Numbered from the stretch's first letter, positions 31,869 through 41,084 are shown. The stretch is DNA of 64,000 nucleotides from Brevibacterium siliguriense (GCF_900105315.1 NZ_LT629766.1:124001-188000), one strand, 5' to 3'. Notes: generated by a model not told the origin, from the sequence alone. Numbers and translations are program-made.

Positions 31869-32924
31869 TCACTTCCGCGCACCAGCGAAGTTCTTCAACT
31901 CAGGCGACTGCGCGAACAGCTTCGCCGAGAAATCGTCGAGGTGCAGCAGTTCTTGGAAAGTGAAGTGGACGATTCTGTACCCTAATCCGAGGAGCCTGTT
32001 CTGCTGTTCTCCCTCGCTGCGCAAGAGGCCGGCTCCCATCAGCGCGTACTTTTCGCTGCCGTCAACAGCAATGATTGTGCGGGTTTCTCGATGTAGAAAG
32101 TCCACCCGGGCGATGAACCCTCGTTCGTCATCGATCCTCACCTGCTGTTCGACTCCCGTCAGCCGCAGTGCTTTGAAGTTCAACGAGCAATAGCTTTCAG
32201 CGATGCTCTCGGACACTGGGCTCAGCGACTCGGCCATGCTCTGCGCCGTCACATGCCCTTTTCTGAGTCTTCCGACTGCTGGCAGGAAATACTCGTCTAT
32301 ATGCTTCTGCCCCAGCTCACGGAACTTCTGCGAATAGCCGAAACGTGGATTGAATCCCGGAGTCGTTCGAATCACCGACTGCCGCAGCACCCACTCCATC
32401 CCAGCGAACGCCGTTGGCTGACCTCGAATCCCAATCAGATCCAGACTCGTGCGAATCGCCGAGGTGGCTCGCAGGCGACCGAATTCAGTTCGGTCCTCAT
32501 CATCGAGGGAAGACCGAGATCGGACGATTTCGTTTGATCGGGAGTTGCTGCTCGGATGCACCACCGTAATAGGTCCCTCGGGTTCCTTATAGAGGGGGAT
32601 GCCATGGAGGAAAGCTGCCGAGATGCCGGAAATTGTGTCATCGGGCCGGTAGCGACGATAGCTGCGAACCGTCAGCGCGCGCAGGACATTCTGATACTTG
32701 AAGTCATGTTGCAGGTCAGCCGAAGACTTTCCGGCGTGGAATTCGACCCAGTCTCGGTCGTCGATGAACGCGGCGATACGCCGATGAGCAGGCACTCGAC
32801 AGTTCCGAATGATCGAATACACTCCAGCACAGAGTCTGAGTAGGCAACAGCTCAAAGCCTGTTTGATCGTGCGGGAAGCGATCCCAGCGGCAATGAACTC
32901 TTGGCGATAGACAACGTTCTTCAT
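31869..32924 (-). CDS. AbiEi-like / DUF559-type protein, 351 aa
   Basis: The N-terminal ~60 residues look like a winged-helix of the AbiEi antitoxin type (AAGIASRTIKQALSCCLLRLCAGVYSI). The C-terminus (about 265-340: RIDDERGFIARVDFLHRETRTIIAVDGSEKY and LLGLGYRIVHFTFQELLHL) resembles the DUF559/Vsr-like PD-(D/E)xK fold. No AbiEii toxin partner is adjacent. Such stand-alone proteins are common in actinobacteria and of uncertain role. The gene is less GC-rich than its neighbours. Confidence 0.75.
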   Translation of the reverse strand: MKNVVYRQEFIAAGIASRTIKQALSCCLLRLCAGVYSIIRNCRVPAHRRIAAFIDDRDWVEFHAGKSSADLQHDFKYQNVLRALTVRSYRRYRPDDTISGISAAFLHGIPLYKEPEGPITVVHPSSNSRSNEIVRSRSSLDDEDRTEFGRLRATSAIRTSLDLIGIRGQPTAFAGMEWVLRQSVIRTTPGFNPRFGYSQKFRELGQKHIDEYFLPAVGRLRKGHVTAQSMAESLSPVSESIAESYCSLNFKALRLTGVEQQVRIDDERGFIARVDFLHRETRTIIAVDGSEKYALMGAGLLRSEGEQQNRLLGLGYRIVHFTFQELLHLDDFSAKLFAQSPELKNFAGARK

Positions 32925-33493
32925 ATAGTGAGTCTGTGCGACGTCCTACCTCTAGACGAGCCTTCAGGCCGGCCCTGTGTAAATGAAACAGTTATCCACT
33001 GGCCTCCAGTGGTCGAGTGGCCGGGAAATCCACAGGCGTGTGACGTCGAGTGTCAGCTCCAGGCCGGCTCGCCGGTCGTCAAAAATGCACCAGCGCAGTC
33101 AGGCAATTCCACATATAGGGGCAGCGTTATGCCAGATCGCGCGCCGTGACATTATGCGACGGTCCACAGACTTGAGCGTTCGAGTCGGCCTCCTGATGCG
33201 AACCTGTCGTTGGCCACACGTATGTATTCGGTGAAGCCAAGCATCACGTTCCGTGCGCATGTCACCACTTTCCGTACGCGTGTCACTTCTTCAGCCGCGC
33301 CTCTGCGTCACATCCAGTGCCTGACACCAGTCTGCGTCCTGATGGATTGGACGAACTGTGATTTGGCGGGCCTGGTCACCGAATGGACCCAGATCCGCCC
33401 GGCCTCACCACTCGCACGCACTGATGAGCGCCCCGCGTCTCATTCAAACCCATGCGAGTCCTGCCTGATGCTGACTTGCAGCGGGTCGAAACG
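32925..33493. other. Gap between the AbiEi-like gene and the amidase operon
   Basis: About 570 bases with no convincing gene. It carries repeat element B (33243-33352) and is less GC-rich than the window average. The rest shows no recognised signal. Confidence 0.4.
33243..33352 (+). repeat. 21-bp-period repeat element B
   Basis: Units start at 33243 (ATCACGTTCCGTGCGC), 33264 (ACCACTTTCCGTACGC), about 33285 (degenerate) and 33307 (GTCACATCCAGTGCC), spaced 21, 21 and 22 bases. They are followed by the core GTCCTGATGGATTGGAC (33336-33352), which differs from the core in element C by one base. It is more degenerate than element C. Confidence 0.7.
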
Positions 33494-34740
33494 TCAGGTC
33501 ATCACTGCGACCTGACCGCGATCAGTTTTGACTGGGCCATCCCCGCCTGGCCGAATGTCGAAGTCGAAGATCTCCGTCGGCAGGAACAGTGAGCAGCACG
33601 CATTCGGAATGTCGACCACAGAACTCAACCTCCCCTGGATCGGCGCAGTGCCCAAGATGAGGTACGCCTGTTCGCCGGTATAGCCCCACTTCTTGAGGTA
33701 CTCGATAGCGTTGAGACAGGCGTTCCGGTACGCTTCGGTCGCATCCATGTACAGGTTCGTATCGTCTCTGTGATCGACCGAGATTCCCGTGAACGTCAGC
33801 CACTCAGAGTACGTCGGTTCCACGCGGCTGGGCTGGAATATGGGGTTGTGGGTTACCCCGTACGTCTCCATTCCTCCCTTGATCACCTCGAAGTTCAGAT
33901 CGATGAATCCGCCCATTTCGATAGCTCCACAGAAGTTGATCTCACCATCTCCCTGGCTGAAGTGCAGATCACCGACCGAGTACTTCGCGCCGTCCACGTA
34001 CACCGGGTAGTACACGCGGGAACCTCGGGTGAGGTTCATGACGTCCATATTGCCGCCGTGTTCGCGAGGAGGAACCGTCCGCGCGCCCTCCTGCGCGACC
34101 CGTTCCGCAATCTCGGCGTCGGCTGTTCCCGCCAGCGCCGAGGCGACCGTGGGCGGAATCGCCAACGGAGGCACCCGCTCGGGTTCGTATTAATCAGCGC
34201 CTGCTCACGTTTGTTCCACCGCGACAGCAGCTCAGGCGAGGGAGCCGTTCCGGCAAGTCCCGGGTGTTGGATTCCCGTATATCGAACTCCGGGGATGTGG
34301 CGTGAGGTGCATTCCTGCCCGCGGAAGTCCCACACGGCTTTGTACGCGCCGGGGAAGTAGTCGGTGAGGAAACCTCCGCCGTTGACTTTCGCAAAGATGC
34401 CCGAGTACCCCCAACCCTCGCCGCAGTTGTCACCCGGAGTCTGAGTGGCAGGTCCGAGATCGACGATGTCGACGACGAGCAGGTCTCCCGGTTCAGCACC
34501 TTCGATGTCGAACGGACCCGACAGCATGTGGTTATGGTCGAGATCGACATCCCGGACATCATTTGCCGAGTCATTGTTGCCGATCTGTCCGTCAGTCCAT
34601 TCCTTGCTATCGATGCGGACGAGACTTCCCGGCTTGATGGTTGCGGCAGATGGAATATCAGGATGCCAACGATTATGGCCGGGGACTGCTTGATCGCGCA
34701 TCGACTTGTCGTGATCGACACTGAACACAACTTCAGGCAT
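33494..34740 (-). pseudogene. fmdA: Acetamidase/formamidase FmdA, frameshifted
   Basis: The reading frame starting MPEVVFSVDHDKSMRDQ at 34740 matches formamidase for about 187 residues through LSRWNKREQALINTNP. It then leaves frame; the rest (PPLAIPPTVASALAGT... to PGGDGPVKTDRGQVAVMT) continues in another frame to 33494. Restoring one G near 34180 would read NPERVPPLAIPP, the usual family sequence, and rejoin the two parts into a protein of about 415 residues. Formamidases release ammonia from formamide or acetamide. It may be a real pseudogene or a sequencing error. Last gene of an amidase operon. Confidence 0.85.
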
Positions 34741-34860
34741 TGCTTTGCTCCTTTGATAGAGAGAACAACTGTGTCTACGGGTCAGTTTGGGATAAGTCCA
34801 TCAGGATTTCGCCACAGGTGAGAGTCCACATCGGCTATCAGAGGACGCAGCACCCTGCAG

Positions 34861-35124
34861 TCACCTCATGGCCACGCGTCCAGTTCCGGTAACACCACGC
34901 GCGGGTGGAATACTGCGGGTGACTTGCGGAGCTTCGGCGCTGCGTTCGGATTGAGCTACTGCTCGGTCAAGCGAAGGGTTCAACTCACTCAGATGAGGAA
35001 CCTCATAACTCCTGCGACTCTGTTCATCGCAGGTTGGACAGTCTCCAGGAAGAGAACTCTGAGACATCGGACGGAAGAGGGAAAACGGCCCGCATCGGGT
35101 GCAGGCATACGAGTATGTCGGCAT
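34861..35124 (-). CDS. fmdB: FmdB family zinc-ribbon protein
   Basis: About 87 residues beginning MPTYSYACTRCGPF, with a second pair CPTC about 23 residues on, the four-cysteine zinc ribbon of the FmdB family. The ATG at 35124 starts at the conserved MPTY. FmdB proteins are encoded next to amidase genes and have been proposed as regulators, but their role is not established. It lies between the AmiC-like gene and fmdA. Confidence 0.9.
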   Translation of the reverse strand: MPTYSYACTRCGPFSLFRPMSQSSLPGDCPTCDEQSRRSYEVPHLSELNPSLDRAVAQSERSAEAPQVTRSIPPARGVTGTGRVAMR

Positions 35125-35212
35125 TGGGCACCTCCATGTGCTTTCAATCACAATAGTTTCACTTGAAAACAATAGTCAAGAGGCGGCCCTCCTGCCGATA
35201 CGCAGTCAGTCG

Positions 35213-36313
35213 CTAGCGCAGAGCACGATTGCGCTGCTGGAAAGTGGTGAGAACATCGAAGTCTGCCCACTCAGCCTGGGCCAGGTGGATCTGCTGATGC
35301 ACGTGGCCGCCTCGGAACTCCAGACTTCCGCGGGGGCTCTCGTATCCGAACCCGTCCGTCACCGTGAAGATGTCGCCCAGCTCGGTGCTGCCGGCGGCAG
35401 TGATCAACTCGGCCAACAGGGTGATACCTTCAAGGCAAGACTCTGCCTGGTTGTTCAGCGGCGGTGCGGCAGCGCCGAATTCGGACGCATATGCTCCGAC
35501 AAGGTCCAATGAACTCTCCGTGGTCAAAGATCGGAAGTATCCGGCGGCCACGTACATGTTCTCGCAGGCTCCTCCGCCTGAGGCCAAAAGCATGTTCTCT
35601 TCCATCAGGGGTGCAAACCTCACCAAATGCCGCTGCAGGCCTCGTGCGAAGAACTCGCGGTTGAACTCCACGGCATCCTGCCCGACAAGGAGCATCAGCA
35701 CGCCGTCGCCGGATGTCGAGGCCTCCAACTCGTCGAGAACGGAGCTGTAATCAGCATGTCCGAAACGAATGAAACTCGTTGAGAGCACGTCCAGGTCGAG
35801 GTCGCGCGCGAAATCCTGTGCGGCTCGGGCGGATCTCTTCGGCCAGACGTAGTCTGAGCCGACGATATGCCAGCGCCTCAATCCCAGCTCAGCACGAAAC
35901 CACTCCAACGCCGGAGCAATCTGCCTCTCGGGAGTTTCGCCAGTGCAGAAGACCCCTGGTTCACGCTCCCCGCCTTCATACAGCGGAGTATAGACGTAGG
36001 GGATCCTCCCTGTCGTCACCGGAGTCAGTGCTTCTCGAACCGACGAGATGTGCCACCCGGTGAGTGCATCGATCTGCCCACCATCAATGAGGCGGCCCAC
36101 CTCAGCCGCCACTAGTGCAGGTGGCGCTCCCGCATCGATGATCTCCAGTTCGATCTGCCGACCGATCACTCCCGATGCAGCATTCGACTGCCGCGCATAC
36201 AGCTCAGCCACCGCTTCACAGGATGGCCCGAAAATACCTCCGGGGCCTTGCAGCGGAATGGCCAACCCCACCTTCAGCACGTGACCAGACCGAGCCTCGT
36301 GAAATGCAGGCAT
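35213..36313 (-). CDS. AmiC-like amide-binding protein without signal peptide
   Basis: About 366 residues of the periplasmic-binding type 1 fold used by AmiC and urea/amide ABC transporters: LKVGLAIPLQGPGGIFGPSCEAVAELYARQSNAASGVIGRQIELEIIDAG, GWHISSVREAL, and the C-terminal ESPRGSLEFRGGHVHQQIHLAQA. No signal peptide or lipobox precedes the fold, so it looks cytoplasmic, like the amide sensor AmiC. ATG 36313 is used; a GTG at 36322 with GAGGAGG is an alternative. No permease or ATPase gene accompanies it. Confidence 0.85.
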   Translation of the reverse strand: MPAFHEARSGHVLKVGLAIPLQGPGGIFGPSCEAVAELYARQSNAASGVIGRQIELEIIDAGAPPALVAAEVGRLIDGGQIDALTGWHISSVREALTPVTTGRIPYVYTPLYEGGEREPGVFCTGETPERQIAPALEWFRAELGLRRWHIVGSDYVWPKRSARAAQDFARDLDLDVLSTSFIRFGHADYSSVLDELEASTSGDGVLMLLVGQDAVEFNREFFARGLQRHLVRFAPLMEENMLLASGGGACENMYVAAGYFRSLTTESSLDLVGAYASEFGAAAPPLNNQAESCLEGITLLAELITAAGSTELGDIFTVTDGFGYESPRGSLEFRGGHVHQQIHLAQAEWADFDVLTTFQQRNRALR

Positions 36314-36351
36314 CCGCCCCACGTCGCCTCCTCGCGTCATCGGAGATGGTA

Positions 36352-36365
36352 CTTTCATATGAAAG
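36352..36365. promoter_or_regulatory. Perfect palindrome, probable MarR operator
   Basis: CTTTCATATGAAAG is a perfect 14-bp palindrome between the divergent AmiC-like and MarR genes. Its AT-rich dyad form is typical of MarR-family operators. It is placed to control both directions. Confidence 0.7.
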
Positions 36366-36411
36366 GATTGCTTCTCAATCTAGGGCGATCGGACAGAAAA
36401 GGAAAGATCTC

Positions 36412-36864
36412 GTGGACTCAGAACTTATTGAACACACCTCCACGGGTGCAAACATGCGCCTTCTGTCGCGCTCCGCGAATGCAGTCGAACGTCATATTCT
36501 GGCCGCACTGTCTGACACGGATCTGTCCTTGGACCAATGGCGAGTGCTCGAGGCCCTGTACGAATTCGACGGCTGCACAATGTCCGTTCTTGCCGATGCT
36601 GTCGGCACAAGCAGTGCCACACTCACTCGTGTCGTCGACCGACTGGTCACGCGCTCATTGGTGTATCGGACAAGCGACGCTGCCGATCGACGGCGAGTAT
36701 TGGTCCGCCTAGCACAACGCGGCATCCGCCAGGTCGACGAACTCCGACCGTCAGTCGACCAAGCTGAAGACCATCTGCTTGCAGAGCTCTCCCCATCCGA
36801 GAAAGCTCAGCTGACGGAACTGCTTTCCCGCATCTTCACTCATCCCGGCCCCACCTCAGCTTGA
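36412..36864 (+). CDS. MarR family transcriptional regulator
   Basis: About 150 residues. Winged-helix MarR fold: LSLDQWRVLEALYEFDGCTMSVLADAVGTSSATLTRVVDRLVTRSLVYRTSDAADRRRVLVRLAQRG. The GTG at 36412 follows GGAAAG at good spacing; the longer frame starting at 36175 would run through the operator and the divergent gene. It probably regulates the amidase operon and itself. Confidence 0.88.
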   Translation: MDSELIEHTSTGANMRLLSRSANAVERHILAALSDTDLSLDQWRVLEALYEFDGCTMSVLADAVGTSSATLTRVVDRLVTRSLVYRTSDAADRRRVLVRLAQRGIRQVDELRPSVDQAEDHLLAELSPSEKAQLTELLSRIFTHPGPTSA

Positions 36865-36921
36865 GAAACGCCCGCTGTTGGGCTCCACAACGGTAAGGCG
36901 CACTCAAATCCCGCACCCGAA

Positions 36922-37052
36922 GCCACATCCGACAATTCTGGCCATCACATTTAGTGCGCGGGCGACCACATTTCTTGCACGCGCAATCACAATAAGTGCA
37001 CCACCGAACACATTTGGTGCCTGGCATCTGTTCGCGTCCTGATGGTTTGGAC
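36922..37052 (+). repeat. 21-bp-period repeat element C (clearest copy)
   Basis: Four units start exactly 21 bases apart at 36944, 36965, 36986 and 37007 (ATCACATTTAGTGCGCG, ACCACATTTCTTGCACG, ATCACAATAAGTGCACC, AACACATTTGGTGCC), with a degenerate fifth at 36922. They are followed by the core GTCCTGATGGTTTGGAC (37036-37052). It lies between the marR gene and the end of the iron importer operon. Confidence 0.8.
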
Positions 37053-37135
37053 GAGATCTGTTTTGGAAGTCCGGGCGGCCACCTGCCCGCTGTGCTGAAT
37101 CCACCCGGTATGAAGCCCGCGCCGCCCGCGACGCG

Positions 37136-37891
37136 TCAGAAATACACCGCCAAGGGTCCGCGGGGACCGTCGATGACATCGACCGGGGTGTCGAACACCC
37201 TGGACAGCACCTCTCCGGTCATGATCTCCTCAGGTGTGCCGAACTCGGTGACGGCGCCGTCCTTGACCGCACAGATGTGGTCGGCGTAGTGACCGGCGAA
37301 GTTGATGTCATGGAGAACGATGACGATGGTCCTCCCCATCTCGGCGGCGGCCCGGTGCAGATGCTGCATCATCTGCACCGACCTCTTCATGTCGAGGTTG
37401 TTGAGCGGCTCGTCGAGCAGAACGTAGTCTGTGTCCTGCGCCAACACCATTGCCACATAGGCGCGCTGCCGCTGGCCGCCGGAGAGCTCGTCGATGAACC
37501 GATTCTCCAGCTCACCGAGTTCGAGGAAGTCGATCGCCTGCGAAATGACCTCCTCATCGGCGGTCGTCAGTCGCCCCTTCGAATGCGGGAACCGTCCGAA
37601 GCCGACGAGCTGGCGGACCGTCAGCCGAGTGATGAAGTGGTTCTCCTGCCGCAGAATGGACACGATCTTCGCGAGATCTTTCGACTTCGTCGAGCTGATG
37701 TCATAGCCGGCTATCGATATCGCACCGGAATCCATCCCGAGCAGCCGCCCGATCATCGTCAGCAGCGTCGACTTACCGGCACCGTTCGGCCCGACCAGAG
37801 CAGTGACGCCCCCCGCCGGGATCTGCAGATCGACGGGCCCGATCGACACTTCGTCGTCGTAGGATTTGCGGACCGATTCGAGCGTGATCAC
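37136..37891 (-). CDS. Iron-siderophore ABC importer ATPase
   Basis: About 251 residues. Walker A GPNGAGKST, signature ELSGGQRQRAYVAMVLAQ, Walker B YVLLDEPLNNLD, and IVIVLHDINFAGHYAD. It resembles YclP/CeuD ATPases of catecholate (petrobactin-type) importers. The GTG at 37891 overlaps the permease stop as GTGA. Last gene of the four-gene importer. Confidence 0.92.
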   Translation of the reverse strand: MITLESVRKSYDDEVSIGPVDLQIPAGGVTALVGPNGAGKSTLLTMIGRLLGMDSGAISIAGYDISSTKSKDLAKIVSILRQENHFITRLTVRQLVGFGRFPHSKGRLTTADEEVISQAIDFLELGELENRFIDELSGGQRQRAYVAMVLAQDTDYVLLDEPLNNLDMKRSVQMMQHLHRAAAEMGRTIVIVLHDINFAGHYADHICAVKDGAVTEFGTPEEIMTGEVLSRVFDTPVDVIDGPRGPLAVYF

Positions 37892-39030
37892 AGGCGCCCC
37901 TTTCTCAGGATGACGAGCAGGAAGGCGCCGCCGCCGACGATCTCGATGATGATCGACACGACCCCCTCGGCGTAGAAGATGTTCTTCATGACGAAGTACG
38001 CCCCGCCGAGAACGACGAATCCGATGAGCGCGGCCATCGGGAAGAGACGCTTGTGGTCGTAGGTGTCGGCGAACTGGTAAGCGAGCATCGCGACGAGGAA
38101 ACCGAGGAAGACCATCGGTCCGATCATCGACACGGACACCGCCATGAGGATGGAGACGAAGAAGAGGACCTTGAGCAGTTCGCCCTTGAAGTTGAGCCCC
38201 AGGTTGCTCGTCATGTCCCGCCCCAGAGCCATCACATTCAGCCGCAAGGAACAGAGGTAGAGCCCGAGGCAGGCCAGCACGCACAGCGGGATCGACACCG
38301 GCAGGTAGCTCGAGTCCGAATTCGAGATCGACCCGAAAAGCCGAGCGGAGAGGACGTCGAACTCACTCGGGGTCAGCGTCCGCTGCATGAACGTCGCAAC
38401 CGAGCCGAGCCCACCGCCGATGACGACGCCGATGAGCAGCATGAGCGCCACCGAGGAATGCCGTCCGGACAGCAGCCACCCGTAGAGCGCCAGTGACAGC
38501 CCGACCATGAGAACCAGTTGAACGACGAAGGGAACGAGCCCCTTGAGTTCGACGATCGCGGTGACCCCGAAGAAGTACATCGCCGAGGTCTGGATCGCCA
38601 CGTAGAGGGATTCGAATCCCATGATCGAGGGAGTGATGATCCGGTTGTTCGTCACCGTCTGGAAGGCGACCGTGCCGAATGACTGACACAGCGCCACCAT
38701 GGCGATGACGACGAGGTTCGTCAGCCGCAGCTTCGCGATCCGCCAGAACCCCGGGTCCGTGATCGGCATCGGGTTGTCCCAGGCCAGGATGCCCAGAGCG
38801 ATCCCCGCCGAGGCGAGCGCCAGCACGATGATCATCGTCCAGTAGCGACGCACCGAGTTCACCGTCGGCAGCGGTCCGGACGACCGATGAACAGGGGCAG
38901 ACCGTCGCCGAGGCGGCTGACCGTCCCGGATGTGTGTGGACTTCCGAATGCCCTCGCTCAGGCGGGCACTCAGGTTGGGGGCCGCCTCGCTGCCGGTCAC
39001 GGTCGATTCGGTTTCGTCGTTTGCGCGCAT
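37888..39030 (-). CDS. Iron-siderophore ABC importer permease 2 (YclO/CeuC-like)
   Basis: About 380 residues with a FecCD-type membrane core: RLTNLVVIAMVALCQSFGTVAFQTVTNNRIITPSIMGFESLYVAIQTS, and the coupling loop LNVMALGRDMTSNLGLNFK. The N-terminal ~60 residues are a basic, unstructured extension (RDGQPPRRRSAPVHRSSG) that contains a near-copy of the dispersed 14-mer at 38905-38917. Six bases separate it from the upstream permease gene. Confidence 0.92.
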   Translation of the reverse strand: MRANDETESTVTGSEAAPNLSARLSEGIRKSTHIRDGQPPRRRSAPVHRSSGPLPTVNSVRRYWTMIIVLALASAGIALGILAWDNPMPITDPGFWRIAKLRLTNLVVIAMVALCQSFGTVAFQTVTNNRIITPSIMGFESLYVAIQTSAMYFFGVTAIVELKGLVPFVVQLVLMVGLSLALYGWLLSGRHSSVALMLLIGVVIGGGLGSVATFMQRTLTPSEFDVLSARLFGSISNSDSSYLPVSIPLCVLACLGLYLCSLRLNVMALGRDMTSNLGLNFKGELLKVLFFVSILMAVSVSMIGPMVFLGFLVAMLAYQFADTYDHKRLFPMAALIGFVVLGGAYFVMKNIFYAEGVVSIIIEIVGGGAFLLVILRKGRL

Positions 39031-39036
39031 CCGAAC

Positions 39037-40074
39037 TCACCCAACCTTTCGCTGACGCAGCAGCAGAGCGACGAACACGGGCGCGCCGACGACGCCGAGG
39101 ATGAGGGAGACGGGCACTTCGAAGGGCATGACGATGATCCTGCCGATGAGGTCGCAGATGGTGACGATCGCGATGCCGAGCAGGCACACCCAGGGCAGGT
39201 TCGAGCGCAGGTCGTCGCCGCGGATGAGCGAGACGATGTTCGGCACGATGAGGCCGAGGAACGGCAGGTTGCCGACGACGACGGTGACGACTCCGGTCGC
39301 GATGGCCACGAATACGGTGCCCAGCAGGACGATCTGGTTGTAGTTGAGTCCGACGTTGGTCGCGATCTCCTTGCCGAGACCTGCGACTGTGAACCGGTCG
39401 GCAAGGACGAAGATGGCCACGACGACTGCCGCGACGATCCACAGCGTCTCGTACTGGCCGCGCAGGATCGAGGTGAAGCTGCCGGCGAACCAGATGCCCA
39501 GGGACTGCAGCATGTCCGTCTGCACCGCGATGAACGTCGAGACGGCGCCGACGACGGCGCCGAGCATGATGCCGACGATGGGCACGATGAGCGAGGATTT
39601 CAGCGAGACGCGGCGGAGGAAGACGAAGAAGACCAGTGTGCCGATGAACGCCGCGATGATCGCACCGACCATCCGTGCCACAATCGAGGCGTCGGGGTAG
39701 ATGATGACGGTGAGCATGAGGCCGAGCCCCGCCCATTCCGTGGTGCCCGTCGTCGTCGGTTCGACGAAGCGGTTCTGGGTCAGCAGCTGCATGACCAGTC
39801 CGCACATCGCCATGGCGGCGCCGGCCAGGACGAGGGCGATCGTGCGCGGGATCCGCGTGATCTGGAACATCTCGGCCCCGCCGTCACCGCCGAAGACGTC
39901 GTAGACGCCGGTGAGCAGCGAGACCGCGAGGAGGATGGCGACCCCGACGATGCCCAGCAGAAGCGGCCACCCGAACAGGGGCGCCTTCGCCGAGGCGGCC
40001 CCGCGTGGGGCCTGCCCCGTCCGGTCACGTCGGGCTTCGCTCCGACGTCGGGCCGCCTCGGCGAGGGTCATCAC
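39037..40074 (-). CDS. Iron-siderophore ABC importer permease 1 (YclN/CeuB-like)
   Basis: A 345-residue FecCD-family permease: ITRIPRTIALVLAGAAMAMCGLVMQLLTQNRFVEPTTTGTTEWAGLG and NVGLNYNQIVLLGTVFVAIATGVVTVVVGNLPFLGLIVPNIV. The first residues, MMTLAEAARRRSEARRD, are encoded across an exact dispersed 14-mer (40052-40065), and a near-copy (39987-39999) encodes part of the same flexible N-terminus. The start overlaps the binding-protein stop (ATGA). Confidence 0.93.
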   Translation of the reverse strand: MMTLAEAARRRSEARRDRTGQAPRGAASAKAPLFGWPLLLGIVGVAILLAVSLLTGVYDVFGGDGGAEMFQITRIPRTIALVLAGAAMAMCGLVMQLLTQNRFVEPTTTGTTEWAGLGLMLTVIIYPDASIVARMVGAIIAAFIGTLVFFVFLRRVSLKSSLIVPIVGIMLGAVVGAVSTFIAVQTDMLQSLGIWFAGSFTSILRGQYETLWIVAAVVVAIFVLADRFTVAGLGKEIATNVGLNYNQIVLLGTVFVAIATGVVTVVVGNLPFLGLIVPNIVSLIRGDDLRSNLPWVCLLGIAIVTICDLIGRIIVMPFEVPVSLILGVVGAPVFVALLLRQRKVG

Positions 40075-41060
40075 TTCTGATCTTCGAGTGTGTCGGCGAA
40101 GTCGTTGAAGAACTCGGTGTACGTCTGGATGCCTTCGTTGAGGTAGGTATCCTCGGGGAAGTAGACGATCTTGTCGTCCTTGATCGCAGGCACGTCTTTG
40201 AGAGCTTCGGAGTCTTCGAGGACTTCGGCGGCGGGGGCCGAGCCTTCGTCACGATCTTCGGGTGCGAAGGAGGCGTCGCGGTCGAGGACGATCATGAGGT
40301 CCGGGTTCGACTTCGCGATGGCTTCGACGGAGATGTCGTCTCCCTGGTGGTCCTCGCTGCCCTTGTCGACTTCGAGGGCCGGGGCGAGGTCGAGGATGTC
40401 GAAGACGGGGCCGACGGTGCGGCCGACAGATGGTGCGGCGTAGCCGATGTCGCCGGCCGAGGTGATCAGGCCCATGGCTTTGTCACTGTCGTCGTATGCC
40501 GCTTGAGCGCGATCGATGGAGGCGTCGAAGTCGTCGACGAGCTTCTTCGCTTCATCCTGTTTGCCGAAGACCTCGCCGAGCACCTCGGTCTGACGGCGCA
40601 GCTCGGCGTCGAAGTCCTCATCGTCGCGGGGATCGAGTTCGAGCACAGTTGCGTCGGGGGCTAGCTTGGCCAGATCGTCGTGGAACTGGGCGAATCGCTG
40701 ACCATTGACGATGAGGTCGGGCTTCGCTTCGACGACCTTCTCGAGGTCGGGTTCGCGGTGGTTGCCCAGGTCGAGGATCGAATCGTCCTGCGCGTAGTCG
40801 AGGTCCTCGCTCATCAGGGAGACGGCGCCGCCGCTGAGTTCGATGCCCCAGTCGCTGAGCGTCTGGAACGTACGGTTGTCGGTGGCGACGACGGATTTCG
40901 GAGGCGAGGCGACGGTCTGCTTGCCGTTGTTGTCCTCGACCTCGATGGTGGAGCCGGAGTCATCGGCCTTCGCCGAATCGGAGTCTGCAGAGCCGCAGCC
41001 GGCCAGAGTGAGAGCGACGACGCCTGCCAGGGCGCTCAGTTGAAGGCGAGTCGAAACCAT
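40071..41060 (-). CDS. Iron-siderophore substrate-binding lipoprotein
   Basis: About 329 residues with lipobox LTLAGC (Cys about residue 22) and a FecB/FepB-like fold: TDNRTFQTLSDWGIELSGG, LEKVVEAKPDLIVNGQRF and a helical C-terminus ending FNDFADTLEDQK. It resembles YclQ/CeuE/FatB-type binding proteins for catecholate siderophores; the exact ligand is not readable. First gene of the importer, 25 bases or more downstream of a promoter with an iron box. Confidence 0.92.
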   Translation of the reverse strand: MVSTRLQLSALAGVVALTLAGCGSADSDSAKADDSGSTIEVEDNNGKQTVASPPKSVVATDNRTFQTLSDWGIELSGGAVSLMSEDLDYAQDDSILDLGNHREPDLEKVVEAKPDLIVNGQRFAQFHDDLAKLAPDATVLELDPRDDEDFDAELRRQTEVLGEVFGKQDEAKKLVDDFDASIDRAQAAYDDSDKAMGLITSAGDIGYAAPSVGRTVGPVFDILDLAPALEVDKGSEDHQGDDISVEAIAKSNPDLMIVLDRDASFAPEDRDEGSAPAAEVLEDSEALKDVPAIKDDKIVYFPEDTYLNEGIQTYTEFFNDFADTLEDQK

Positions 41061-41084
41061 AGGGTCCCACTTTCAGAAATGAAC

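Noticed and set aside
36922..37052. Possible CRISPR array at the 21-bp repeats
   Set aside because: Units are contiguous and degenerate with no unique spacers, and no cas gene is present.
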